Source: Treponema vincentii
GTDB taxonomy: Bacteria; Spirochaetota; Spirochaetia; Treponematales; Treponemataceae
NCBI RefSeq assembly: GCF_010365865.1
Contig: NZ_CP048020.1
Location: 1,302,001-1,366,000, forward strand
DNA: 64,000 bases
Direction of reading: 5' to 3'
Position 1 is the first letter of the stretch; every line of letters begins with the position of its first letter. Both the position numbers and the translations under genes were made by a program. The notes below the pieces were generated by a model that did no database searches, had not been told where the DNA came from, and saw only the letters and a list, made by a program, of their open reading frames with translations. Of this stretch, positions 37,053 through 45,522 are shown in pieces.

Positions 37053-37102
37053 ATAATCGAATCTCCTATAAACCTTTTAGATTTAATGTGCGGGAAGTGC
37101 TT

Positions 37103-38601
37103 TTACTGCGCATCCCTAAGCGACTGACATGCATCGCAGAGTATACGCGTCAGGTATTCTTTATTCCGATAAAGCTCCGTCTCTCCCGAAGGACAGCATA
37201 CGGGGTGTAGTGCGGTAAGTAGTTTACCAAGGGTATCGCGGTCGTATTCTTCACGGTTTTGCAGGCAAAGAATTTTCGGGTAATCGGTCGGCTCGGTATA
37301 CTCCGTTTCCGAAGTGAGCGGCTCTTCCAACCGTTCTCCCGGCCGTACCCCGATAATTTCTATCGGTATGTCCTTCTCGGGTTCGTAGCCCATGTACCGT
37401 ATCAGCTGACGGGCGGTTTCCAGAATATTGACCGGCTCGCCCATATCCAGTAAGTATGACTGCCCGTTGATGCCAACCCCGCCCGTTTGCAGTACCAGCG
37501 AACAGGCTTCCGGTATGGTCATAAAAAAAGCGCATCATATCGGGGGAGGTTACCGTTACGGGGCCTCCTTTTTTTACCTGCTCCACAAAGAGCGGAAAAA
37601 TCGAGCCGCGCGAACCGAGTACGTTTCCGAACCGGACAAACATATAGGCATAGTCCGGACTACCGTATTTTTCTTTGACCCCGCGCGGCGGCATCAAGTA
37701 CCATCTTCTCGTTGAGCATCTTCGATACCCCGTAAATCGATACGGGATTAACCGCCTTATCCGTCGAGATAAGTACAAAGCGTTTAACGCCGTTTTCGAT
37801 ACAGGCGTCGAGCAGGTTCTTAGTACCGAACACGTTGTTTTCGATGACGGCGACGGGGTTCGCTTCCATCAGTGGTACGTGCTTATAAGCCGCCGTATGA
37901 AAGACTGCATCGCAGCGGAGCTTCCCAATGATATACCGCATATACTCGCGGTCTTTCAGCTCGCCTACGATGGGCACGATCGTCGCCTTGTCGCCGACCC
38001 CTTCTTCCTGCAAGAGACGCAGTTCCTTATCGATCTGATAGATTGAGTTTTCCCCATGCCCGAATAGGTAGAGCCGCTCGGCGCCGCCTGAAAGGAGCTG
38101 CCGTGCAAGCTCGCTGCCGATAGAGCCGCCTGCACCGGTTATCAATACCCGCTTTCCGCGCAGATAGGCGAGGCTGTTCTTTAAACTGATTTTTATCGGC
38201 GTGCGTCCAAGCAGGTCTTGTGGATTTATCTCCCGTGCTTGTACAAGGTGCGCATTGCCGTCCACAATCTGCGAAATGCCGGGCAGTAATTTGATGGTGG
38301 TAAATCCTGCCTCTTTTACAATCGCATAAATTTCACGCAGCCGCTCTGCCTTTATGCTTGGAATGGCAATCAGCAGTTCATCGCGCGCCTCCACTCTGAT
38401 AAGGCGGGCAACATCTTGAATCGGCCCAAGTACCGGTATCCCTTCAATCTTACTGCCGATTTTCTGCGGATCATCATCAAGGAACGCTGCGACGCGGCCG
38501 AATACGCCCTTTCGTTTTATCTCATGGGCAATCATGGTGCCTGCCAGCCCCGCCCCGATAATATAGACGGTCGGCTGTACTTTATTATTTGGAACTGTCA
38601 T
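37103..38601 (-). CDS. CapD-like nucleotide-sugar 4,6-dehydratase, two frameshifts
   Basis: The rejoined protein has about 498 residues. It has an N-terminal Rossmann-like part ([17 protein letters not shown], then [20 protein letters not shown]) and a short-chain dehydrogenase part ([34 protein letters not shown] with catalytic Y and K). These fit UDP-GlcNAc 4,6-dehydratases of the CapD/WbpM/FlaA1 type without the usual membrane helices. Breaks lie at the C-run 37679-37682 and the A-run 37523-37529; removal of one base from each restores the frame. It acts in surface polysaccharide or flagellin glycan synthesis. The start overlaps the NusG-like gene by 17 bases. Confidence 0.85.
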
Positions 38602-39145
38602 TTCTCCCTTCCAATTTATATGAACCGGAAGCTGCCGGTTCTATCACATCAAAAGCCAAATCGATGGGAAAGCTGTCGGTGTACATGTCGAGTAGTACCT
38701 TAGCCCGTTGCTTTCTTCTATCAACTTTGATAATTTTTCCTTCAAGCCCTTTGAGCGCTCCTTCGATAACGCATATCCGTGCATTCGCGTCAAAAAATAC
38801 TTTAGACGGAGCGGTGATTTCTCCGAACGAAAGAAAATGGCGCAAAAGCGAGAGGTCGTTATCGGCAAGCGGCAGCGGATTTTGATTATTCGGCAAAAAA
38901 TGATAAAAATTCGGTGTCTTACGGAGTCGCCAGCAAAGAGGAAGCGATAAGTCATCGATTTCTAAAAAGATATAGCCGGGAAATACCGGCGCATCAACTT
39001 TATGCCGTATACCTTTCTTTTTAATATACAGTACGCGGCGCGGAAAATAGGCTTCTATTTCATGATTTTCTTCATTTAATTTCCGTATTATTTTTAACAG
39101 CTCCGGTTCCTTGCCCGTTTTTACCTGCACTGCGTAATAATCCAT
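38585..39145 (-). CDS. NusG-paralogue antiterminator (LoaP/UpxY-like)
   Basis: This 186-residue protein has a NusG N-terminal domain (MDYYAVQVKTGKEPELLK, then YFPRRVLYIKKKG, VFPGYIFLEI) and a KOW-type C-terminal part (IEGALKGLEGKIIKVDRRKQ). Sequence and size fit specialised NusG paralogues such as RfaH, UpxY and LoaP, which keep RNA polymerase going through polysaccharide operons. It sits directly before the CapD-like gene, overlapping it by 17 bases, which fits that role. The housekeeping nusG is expected elsewhere, near the ribosomal genes. Confidence 0.75.
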   Translation of the reverse strand: MDYYAVQVKTGKEPELLKIIRKLNEENHEIEAYFPRRVLYIKKKGIRHKVDAPVFPGYIFLEIDDLSLPLCWRLRKTPNFYHFLPNNQNPLPLADNDLSLLRHFLSFGEITAPSKVFFDANARICVIEGALKGLEGKIIKVDRRKQRAKVLLDMYTDSFPIDLAFDVIEPAASGSYKLEGRNDSSK

Positions 39146-39214
39146 ACAATTTTCATTTTAACATAAAAAGAAAAAAAGCTCCACGGGATATAAGTCAGGT
39201 GGTGTGTGGACTCT

Positions 39215-39243
39215 AGGACAAGAGCCGAAAAATCTGCTATAAT
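39215..39243 (+). promoter_or_regulatory. Promoter of the folP-cdaA operon
   Basis: A perfect TATAAT (39238-39243) with a weak -35 box AGGACA (39215-39220, spacer 17) ends 5 bases before the folP ATG. The start of transcription would fall on or next to the start codon, so the mRNA may be leaderless. Confidence 0.5.
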
Positions 39244-39248
39244 CCGCT

Positions 39249-40103
39249 ATGCGGTTACAGCTTGATTGTGGGAAAGGGCATATAATAGAAACCGATTTAC
39301 CGGCTTTTATCATGGGGATTGTCAATACAACCCCCGATTCGTTTTATGAACCGAGCCGTTCAACAAGTTTGGAAAAAAGCTTGATACGGGCATTAGCTTT
39401 AGAAGCGGAAGGCGCCGATATTATCGATATCGGAGGTGAATCGACTCGTCCCGGCGCTTCCTATATCAGTGAAGAAGAAGAACTTGAACGGGTCATACCG
39501 TTAATTGAAGCTGTACGGGGGCGCAGTACTGTTGCCATTTCGGTAGATACCCGGAAAGCAGCGGTTATGAAGGCCGCTTTTAAGGCTGGAGCAACACTGT
39601 GTAACGATATTTCGGCTTTAATCGATGATCCGGCACTCGGTACGCTGATTGCGGAAGAAGCCGGTGCGGTGGTTCTTATGCACAAACGGGGAACACCGCC
39701 GACCATGCAGCAAAATGTTCCGCAATACCGCAATGTAGTAACGGAAGTGCGGGACTATCTTGAAGCACGGGTGGCGCATGCTTTAAACTGCGGAATAGCG
39801 CATGAGCGTATCATTATCGACTATGGTATCGGCTTTGGGAAAACGGCTGAAGATAATTACCGGCTGATTGCGGCAAGCGCATACTTTACCGGCTTAGGAT
39901 ACCCGCTGCTAGTAGGCCTTTCGCGGAAGTCGTTTATCGGCTACGTTACCGGAGAACCTCCCGAAAAGCGCCTTGCAGGAACGCTTGCCGCAACGATGTA
40001 TGCGGTGCAGCAAGGAGCTTCTATCGTACGGGCACACGATGTTGCCGAAACACGAGAACTATTACTGGTGTTAAAGGAATTGCAAAAATATGGAACTACT
40101 TAG
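39249..40103 (+). CDS. folP: Dihydropteroate synthase
   Basis: FolP joins p-aminobenzoate with hydroxymethyl-dihydropterin diphosphate in folate synthesis. The 284-residue TIM-barrel protein has MGIVNTTPDSF, DIIDIGGESTRPGA, VDTRKAAVMKAA, NDISAL, RIIIDYGIGFGKT, LLVGLSRKSFIG and VRAHDVAET, all classic motifs. The start ATG has no ribosome site, in line with a leaderless mRNA. It overlaps cdaA by 14 bases. Confidence 0.96.
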   Translation: MRLQLDCGKGHIIETDLPAFIMGIVNTTPDSFYEPSRSTSLEKSLIRALALEAEGADIIDIGGESTRPGASYISEEEELERVIPLIEAVRGRSTVAISVDTRKAAVMKAAFKAGATLCNDISALIDDPALGTLIAEEAGAVVLMHKRGTPPTMQQNVPQYRNVVTEVRDYLEARVAHALNCGIAHERIIIDYGIGFGKTAEDNYRLIAASAYFTGLGYPLLVGLSRKSFIGYVTGEPPEKRLAGTLAATMYAVQQGASIVRAHDVAETRELLLVLKELQKYGTT

Positions 40104-40902
40104 GGATATGTTGTCATTCTATCTTTCCTATATCGGGCCGGCACTGGATATACTCCTTCTCGCGTTCCTGATGTATAAGTCATATCAGATACTGATTAAA
40201 ACGCAGGCAGCACAGCTCGGGAAGGGTGCCTTATTGATGCTCCTTATTTACGCAGTTGCATTCCTACTGCACCTTACGACGCTGCTTTGGATATTGAACA
40301 TGCTCGCAACCGGAGTTGTTATCGGTGCAGCGATTATCTTTCAACCCGAACTGCGGAGAATGTTCCTGACGATGGGACAAAACGATTGGTTCAGACGTTC
40401 CCGATCTCAACACAGCCATATCGACTACGTGTTAACCGCCGCCGAACGCCTTTCTGCAGAGCGCCGCGGAATGCTGGTCATATTTTTAAGGCAGAATAAT
40501 TTAAAAGAGATTATCGAAAACCCCTCTGCAACCCGAATCAATGCGGAGATTAGCTCAAATCTTCTTGTTACCATTTTTGAATTTGACACTCCGTTGCATG
40601 ACGGAGCAGTCGTTATCGATAACGGGCGGATTATTGCGGCGGGCTGCTATCTGCCGCTTACCAAGCAAGAGGATATCAACAAGAGCTTTGGGACACGGCA
40701 CCGTGCGGCGCTTGGTATTGCCGAAGAAACCGATGCGGTTGTGCTCATCGTGTCCGAAGAATCGGGGGCAATCAGCCTCGCGTACGATTCAAAGCTGTAT
40801 TACGACCTTACCACGGACAATATCGAATCGGAGCTGACCTATCTGCTCAAAGTCAAGGCAAAGACCCAAAACATCGAGACATCCGAAGGAAGCGCTTCAT
40901 GA
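40090..40902 (+). CDS. cdaA: Diadenylate cyclase CdaA
   Basis: CdaA makes the second messenger c-di-AMP from two ATP. The 270-residue protein has three N-terminal membrane helices (about 10-85) and the DisA_N domain with LHDGAVVIDNG and GTRHRAALGIAEE, the catalytic DGA and RHR motifs. The C-terminal end is a charged tail. It is encoded between folP and the YbbR-domain protein, its usual regulator, so all are probably made from one mRNA. Confidence 0.95.
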   Translation: MELLRDMLSFYLSYIGPALDILLLAFLMYKSYQILIKTQAAQLGKGALLMLLIYAVAFLLHLTTLLWILNMLATGVVIGAAIIFQPELRRMFLTMGQNDWFRRSRSQHSHIDYVLTAAERLSAERRGMLVIFLRQNNLKEIIENPSATRINAEISSNLLVTIFEFDTPLHDGAVVIDNGRIIAAGCYLPLTKQEDINKSFGTRHRAALGIAEETDAVVLIVSEESGAISLAYDSKLYYDLTTDNIESELTYLLKVKAKTQNIETSEGSAS

Positions 40903-41881
40903 ATATAAAACAAATATTACTCCGGCTTACCGAAAATTGGCCGGCTAAAATTATCTGTCTTGTCTTTGCCGTTTTCCTTTCGGAATTTTATCGCGGAACT
41001 CTATTGGATAAACGATATCTCATTGTACCGCTTACGATTGAAAATAACGGCCTCCTCACACCTGCGGAACAATATCCCGCAAAGATAAAGGTTAGCATTT
41101 GGGGCGATGCAATCGGAATCGGTTCCATCGATGAAAATGATATTATTGCTTTTATCAATATATCCGATTTTAAAACCGAAGGGACGTATCGAATACCGAT
41201 CAAAACTCGGTTGGCGGGGACGGTAACGCCGCTCGGCAATATGGAAATTAGTACGGAACCGGCAATTTTAACGCTTCGATTGGCGACAAGTATACGCAAA
41301 CAGGTGCCCGTTACGCTTTCTTTAAAAGGGATCCCAGCCGACGGATATGAGGTAACCGAAAGTTCGCTGGAACCGGCAGCTGTTGAAATTGAATGTCCTG
41401 CCGAACTCGTTGAAAAAATCAACGAACTTGTGACTGAGCCGCTTTCGATAGAAGCGCGTACGAGCGGTTTTTCGGGAACAGCCGCCATCATCAACAACAA
41501 CCCGTTAATTTCTATCGTCGGTAAGGCACAGGTACAACATACGGTAAAAAATAAACGAAACAACTATCCAAAAAAAATTTGATAACATCCCTCTTTATTT
41601 TGAAAAACAAAACAAAGGACTATCGATAACTGCTGATACAAAAACCGGTAGCTTGGAAGTACAGGGACCAAAAAAACTGCTGGAAACATGGAGCCCTTCC
41701 GAAAATATATTAACAGTGTCGTGTGAAAGTATTACCGAGCGGGGGTGTGTATACGCTGCCTGTTTTTCCGGTATTATCGACAGAATATTCAAAACTGCAT
41801 GTACTGCAAGTAAGTCCTAAATCGGTGCAGGTAACAGCGGAATTTCCGGAGGTATCGGAAGGGGATGAAATGCATAGATGA
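40899..41881 (+). CDS. cdaR: YbbR-domain protein (CdaR-like), two frameshifts
   Basis: CdaR proteins sit in the membrane and modulate CdaA. The rejoined protein has about 326 residues: one N-terminal membrane helix (WPAKIICLVFAVFLSEFY) and YbbR repeats outside (IENNGLLTPAEQYPAKIKVSIWGD, PVTLSLKGIPADGYEVTESSLEPAAV and a third repeat near the end). One extra base in the A-run 41570-41577 and one in the G-run 41741-41745 break the frame. It overlaps cdaA by 4 bases (ATGA) and acpS by 4 bases. Confidence 0.88.
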
Positions 41882-42249
41882 TTGTCGGTTTCGGAATAGA
41901 TGCCGTTGCTATCAGTCGTATACGGCGGTGGATGGAAGATGAAGGACTGCTTGCTCGCTTTTTTCATCCGCAAGAATTGAGGGAAACTAAAAGTAGAGGC
42001 TTGACCGCTGCCTACTCTTTGGCAGCCCGCTTTGCCGCGAAAGAAGCGTATGGAAAAGCGCTCGGTACAGGATTAAAAGGGATAACACTAAAAAATATTC
42101 TCGTTACCAATAATCCGAACGGAAAACCTGAATTGACACTCTTAGGAGATGCAGCAACGCCATTCAAGCGTATCTGCGGTACCCGTATCCATCTTTCACT
42201 GACCCATGAAAGTAATATGGCTATTGCAGCTGTAATATTGGAAAGTTAG
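41878..42249 (+). CDS. acpS: Holo-ACP synthase
   Basis: AcpS transfers the phosphopantetheine arm of coenzyme A to acyl carrier protein. The 123-residue protein has the motifs MIVGFGIDAVAISRI and ARFAAKEAYGKALGTG, with metal- and CoA-binding residues D8 and E-K-AYGKALG. The C-terminus IHLSLTHESNMAIA is typical. The start ATG overlaps the end of cdaR by 4 bases. Confidence 0.96.
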   Translation: MIVGFGIDAVAISRIRRWMEDEGLLARFFHPQELRETKSRGLTAAYSLAARFAAKEAYGKALGTGLKGITLKNILVTNNPNGKPELTLLGDAATPFKRICGTRIHLSLTHESNMAIAAVILES

Positions 42250-42334
42250 TAGTCAGACACGGGGAACGCCAAAAAAGCAACCGACTATTGAGATATTCCC
42301 GAATACCCGGTATGTTTACAAGGAGATCTGTAGT

Positions 42335-43216
42335 ATGAAACGTGAAGAAGATCAGCAAAGCAAAAAAGAAGTAGCTATTTCTTATTATTCCAAGGATCAG
42401 ATTGAATGTCCCGTATGCGGGGCAAAGTTTAAACGAGAAGAAATGTATTCCGGTGGCGGCCGCGTTATCGCCGGTGATTTAACGGAGGAATTGCGCCGCT
42501 TATATGAACCGTCGGCGAAATACGGAGAGGTCTATCCACTTATCTACAGTATGACCGTTTGTCCGCAATGTTTATACACAGGATTTACCCAGGACTTTAG
42601 AGTTATTGAAAAGCCGATTGCCGAAAGATTACTCGAAGCTATGAATGAGCGCTACAGTGCGGTAAAAGGTCTTTTTGGGTATATTGATTTTAATACTGCC
42701 AGAACACTTCATGCAGGAGCGGCGTCCTATTATCTGGCCTTACTCTGCTACGACCATTTCGATTCAAAATATTCTCCTACTATTAAGCAGGCAATATGTG
42801 CGCTTCGCGCCGCGTGGCTCTTTTCAACGCTCGGAGAAAAAGAACCGGAGGAGAATTACACCTATATTTCAAAACTCTTTTATCAGAAAGCGCTGTTCTT
42901 ATATCGACGAGCGCTTGAATTGGAAACAACCGGTAAAGAGATGATAGCAGGTTTAAAATCCTTCGGGCCTGATGTAGATAAAAATTATGGGTACGACGGC
43001 GTTATTTATCTGGGAGCATTATTGGAGTACCGGTACGGTCAGAGGCAAGATGCCGAAACGCGGCTAAAACGGCTTGAAATGCATAAAATCGCGTTGGCAA
43101 AACTATTCGGCCTCGGAAAATCCTCCAAAGCTAAGCCCGGCCCTATTTTGGAACATGCCCGCACTCTCTATGATGCATTAAAACTCGAATTAAAAGAAAC
43201 CGATGACGACGACTGA
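42335..43216 (+). CDS. DUF2225 protein with TPR-like helices
   Basis: A 293-residue soluble protein. The N-terminal part has two cysteine pairs (IECPVCGAKFKRE and TVCPQCLYTGF), the DUF2225 signature of a probable zinc-binding module. The C-terminal two thirds are helical with TPR-like character (FYQKALFLYRRALEL, AETRLKRLEMHKIALAKL). Homologues occur in spirochaetes and firmicutes, with no proven function. It has an AGGAGAT ribosome site and overlaps truA by 14 bases. Confidence 0.75.
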   Translation: MKREEDQQSKKEVAISYYSKDQIECPVCGAKFKREEMYSGGGRVIAGDLTEELRRLYEPSAKYGEVYPLIYSMTVCPQCLYTGFTQDFRVIEKPIAERLLEAMNERYSAVKGLFGYIDFNTARTLHAGAASYYLALLCYDHFDSKYSPTIKQAICALRAAWLFSTLGEKEPEENYTYISKLFYQKALFLYRRALELETTGKEMIAGLKSFGPDVDKNYGYDGVIYLGALLEYRYGQRQDAETRLKRLEMHKIALAKLFGLGKSSKAKPGPILEHARTLYDALKLELKETDDDD

Positions 43217-44033
43217 TCCCGATCCGGCTATCCCGCAACGGAATATTCTGCTCCGTATTTCATACGACGGAACACATTTCCACGGATGGCAGAAACAGCT
43301 GCGGCACGGACAAGAATCGTTCCGCACCGTGCAGGGCGAAATAGAGCAGGCATTGGCGCTGCTACATAAGCACCCCGTCGAGCTTTTCGGTTCGGGGAGA
43401 ACCGATGCGGGCGTCCATGCGTGCGGGCAGGCTGCTCATTTTTTTACCGATATAGCGCGGATTAAACCGGAAAGTTTTATTCCGGCGCTCAATTCCGCAC
43501 TGCCCAAGGATGTCCGGATTATGGAAGCAGTTCACGTTTCCGATAACCTGCATGCCCGTTTCAGTGCCCGATCCCGTACATACCGGTATTTCATCCATTG
43601 TGGGAAAACCGCTTTTGCGCATCAATTACCCTATTGCTGGCACATACGGCGAGAACCGAATATTAACCTGCTCAACAAGATGGCAAGCGTCCTATCAGGC
43701 GAGTTGGATTGTACGACGTTCTCTGCCGCAGGCGATCAAAGTAAAAGTAAATCGCGCTATATCTATAGTGCTCATTTTTTTACCGATCGGGAGTTTCTGG
43801 TGTTTGAAATTTCCGCCAATGCCTTTTTGTGGCGCATGGTACGCTCGATAACCGGTACTTTACTGCACTATGAGCAGCAGAACGGCACAAAAGAGGATTT
43901 TGAGGCTGTGCTTCGCTCAAAAGACCGCCGGAATGCGGGAGAAACCGCTCCTCCGCAAGGGCTTTTTTTGTGGTCGATTGAGTATCCGCAAAATTTACTG
44001 ACACCACTGGCGGAAGCCGTGATAATCGGATAA
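43203..44033 (+). CDS. truA: tRNA pseudouridine synthase A
   Basis: TruA makes pseudouridine at positions 38-40 of tRNA anticodon stems. The 276-residue protein has the catalytic-aspartate motif GSGRTDAGVHACGQAAHF, plus ISYDGTHFHGWQKQ at the N-terminus, and FLWRMVRSITGTLL. The N-terminal ~13 residues form an extension. It overlaps the preceding DUF2225 gene. Confidence 0.96.
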   Translation: MTTTDPDPAIPQRNILLRISYDGTHFHGWQKQLRHGQESFRTVQGEIEQALALLHKHPVELFGSGRTDAGVHACGQAAHFFTDIARIKPESFIPALNSALPKDVRIMEAVHVSDNLHARFSARSRTYRYFIHCGKTAFAHQLPYCWHIRREPNINLLNKMASVLSGELDCTTFSAAGDQSKSKSRYIYSAHFFTDREFLVFEISANAFLWRMVRSITGTLLHYEQQNGTKEDFEAVLRSKDRRNAGETAPPQGLFLWSIEYPQNLLTPLAEAVIIG

Positions 44034-44064
44034 AAGTACATTCTGAAATACCATTTGCCGTTAG

Positions 44065-44108
44065 CCTTTTGAAATAGACGGCACAGATGCCCCGTATATT
44101 TCAAAAGG
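44065..44108 (+). terminator. Nested hairpin after truA
   Basis: CCTTTTGAAATA pairs perfectly with TATTTCAAAAGG over 12 bp, with GGCA-CAGA-TGCC nested in the loop. No strong T-run follows, so this may be a terminator or a control element for the G3E GTPase gene that starts 90 bases downstream. Two copies of AGATAGGAGAAA lie before that start. Confidence 0.5.
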
Positions 44109-44198
44109 TTAAAAGTCCTTCCATTTTATGCTGTTTTACAGTATATTCATGTTTTATCGTTTTTAGATAGGAGAAATTAATTAGATAGGAGAAACTAT

Positions 44199-45434
44199 AT
44201 GAAAAAACCATTAGTACCGATTACCCTGCTCTGCGGATACTTAGGCGCGGGCAAAACAACCTTGATGAATATGATCCTTGCGAACCAAAAGGGGTACAAG
44301 GTGGCAGTCATTGTCAACGATATCGGCGAAATCAACGTCGATGCCAGTTTGATAGAGAAGGACGCCAATATCACGGATAAAAGCAGCCTTGTGCCGCTTA
44401 CCAACGGCTGTATCTGCTGTACGCTTAAAACCGATCTTGTGATGCAGATTGAAAACCTCATTGCGTCGGGAAAGTATGACTATCTGCTGATTGAATCGAG
44501 CGGCGTATGCGAGCCAATGCCGATTGCGCAAGCTATTGAAACAATCGAAAACGGCTACTTGGATAATGTCGTCAGCGTTGTCGATGCAAAGCGGCTGGTG
44601 GATGAATTTTCCGAGGGGGCGCAGCTGTTAAAAAAGGATATGGGAGAAGAAGATATCGAATCGCTCCTTGTCCAGCAAATTGAGTTTTGCTCCACGCTCA
44701 TTATCAATAAAAAAGATTTGGTAACGGAAGATCAGATGAAAAAGGTGCGGGCGGTTGTCACTAAGCTTCAGCCCCATGTGAAGGTGATAGAGACAGCGCG
44801 GTGTCAGGTACCGCTCGAGGATCTGCTTGCGACAAAGCGGTTTGACTTTGAAAAAGTCTTTGAAAGTGCGGGCTGGGTCGCCGAACTGGAAAAACGTGCG
44901 GAAGAAGACGATGATGATGAAGAGTGCGACCACGACCATGAGCACTGCGATCACGATCACCATGACGAGCACGAACACCATGGACATGAACATCACGAAC
45001 ATGATGAGCATGGAGAACACGGGCATCACCATCATCATCACGAACATAAACATGAAGGTGCGGATGAGGATGAGTACGGTATCGGCTCTTTTGTGTACTA
45101 CCGCCGCCGCCCGTTTAATAGAGGAAAGCTTGAAAAATACGCTGGGGTATGGCCGCGTAATATTATCCGCTGTAAGGGTGTCGTCTGGTTCAGCGATGAA
45201 CAAGATATGGCCTACGTCTTTGAAACTTCGGGGCGGCAAATCCAAGCGGGGGCTTCCGGCAGATGGCTTGCAACTGCCTCTAAGCGAGAGCAGGAAAAAA
45301 TTCTCGCCCGAGAACCTCGGATGAGGGAAGAATGGGATGAAAAAGTCGGCGACCGGATGATTAAGCTCTGCATTATCGGGCAAAAGCTTGATAAAAAGAA
45401 GATTTGCGCGGACTTGGATGCCCTGCTCGATTAG
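44199..45434 (+). CDS. G3E-family (CobW/ZNG1-like) GTPase metallochaperone
   Basis: This 411-residue GTPase belongs to the G3E family of metal chaperones. It has Walker A GYLGAGKTTLMN, the metal motif CICCTL (CXCC), IESSGVCEP and the NKKDL guanine motif. A long histidine-rich stretch (about 245-290) comes before the CobW C-terminal domain (ACA domain: PFNRGKLEKY, GVVWFSDEQ). His-rich loops in this family bind Zn, Ni or Co. The cognate metal is not proven here. Start is ATG at 44199, with a GATAGGAGA site. Confidence 0.88.
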   Translation: MKKPLVPITLLCGYLGAGKTTLMNMILANQKGYKVAVIVNDIGEINVDASLIEKDANITDKSSLVPLTNGCICCTLKTDLVMQIENLIASGKYDYLLIESSGVCEPMPIAQAIETIENGYLDNVVSVVDAKRLVDEFSEGAQLLKKDMGEEDIESLLVQQIEFCSTLIINKKDLVTEDQMKKVRAVVTKLQPHVKVIETARCQVPLEDLLATKRFDFEKVFESAGWVAELEKRAEEDDDDEECDHDHEHCDHDHHDEHEHHGHEHHEHDEHGEHGHHHHHHEHKHEGADEDEYGIGSFVYYRRRPFNRGKLEKYAGVWPRNIIRCKGVVWFSDEQDMAYVFETSGRQIQAGASGRWLATASKREQEKILAREPRMREEWDEKVGDRMIKLCIIGQKLDKKKICADLDALLD

Positions 45435-45470
45435 CAAAATGCTAAACAAAAACCGTTTTTAATAGATTAA

Positions 45471-45509
45471 ACCTGTTCGACAACGCAGTTATCGAACAGG
45501 TCTGTTTTG
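45471..45509 (+). terminator. Hairpin terminator between G3E and MATE genes
   Basis: ACCTGTTCGA (45471-45480) and TCGAACAGGT (45492-45501) form a perfect 10-bp stem with an 11-base loop. CTGTTTTG follows, a weak T-run. Confidence 0.6.
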
Positions 45510-45522
45510 TAAGGTGAGATAA

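Noticed and set aside
44034-44198. A tRNA or cobalamin riboswitch before the G3E GTPase
   Set aside because: The stem lengths and loops do not fit a tRNA cloverleaf, and no B12-box is visible.
44628-45449. A long minus-strand frame opposite the G3E GTPase
   Set aside because: It is the antisense shadow of the histidine-rich coding region and its residue content is artificial (runs of M, V and F).
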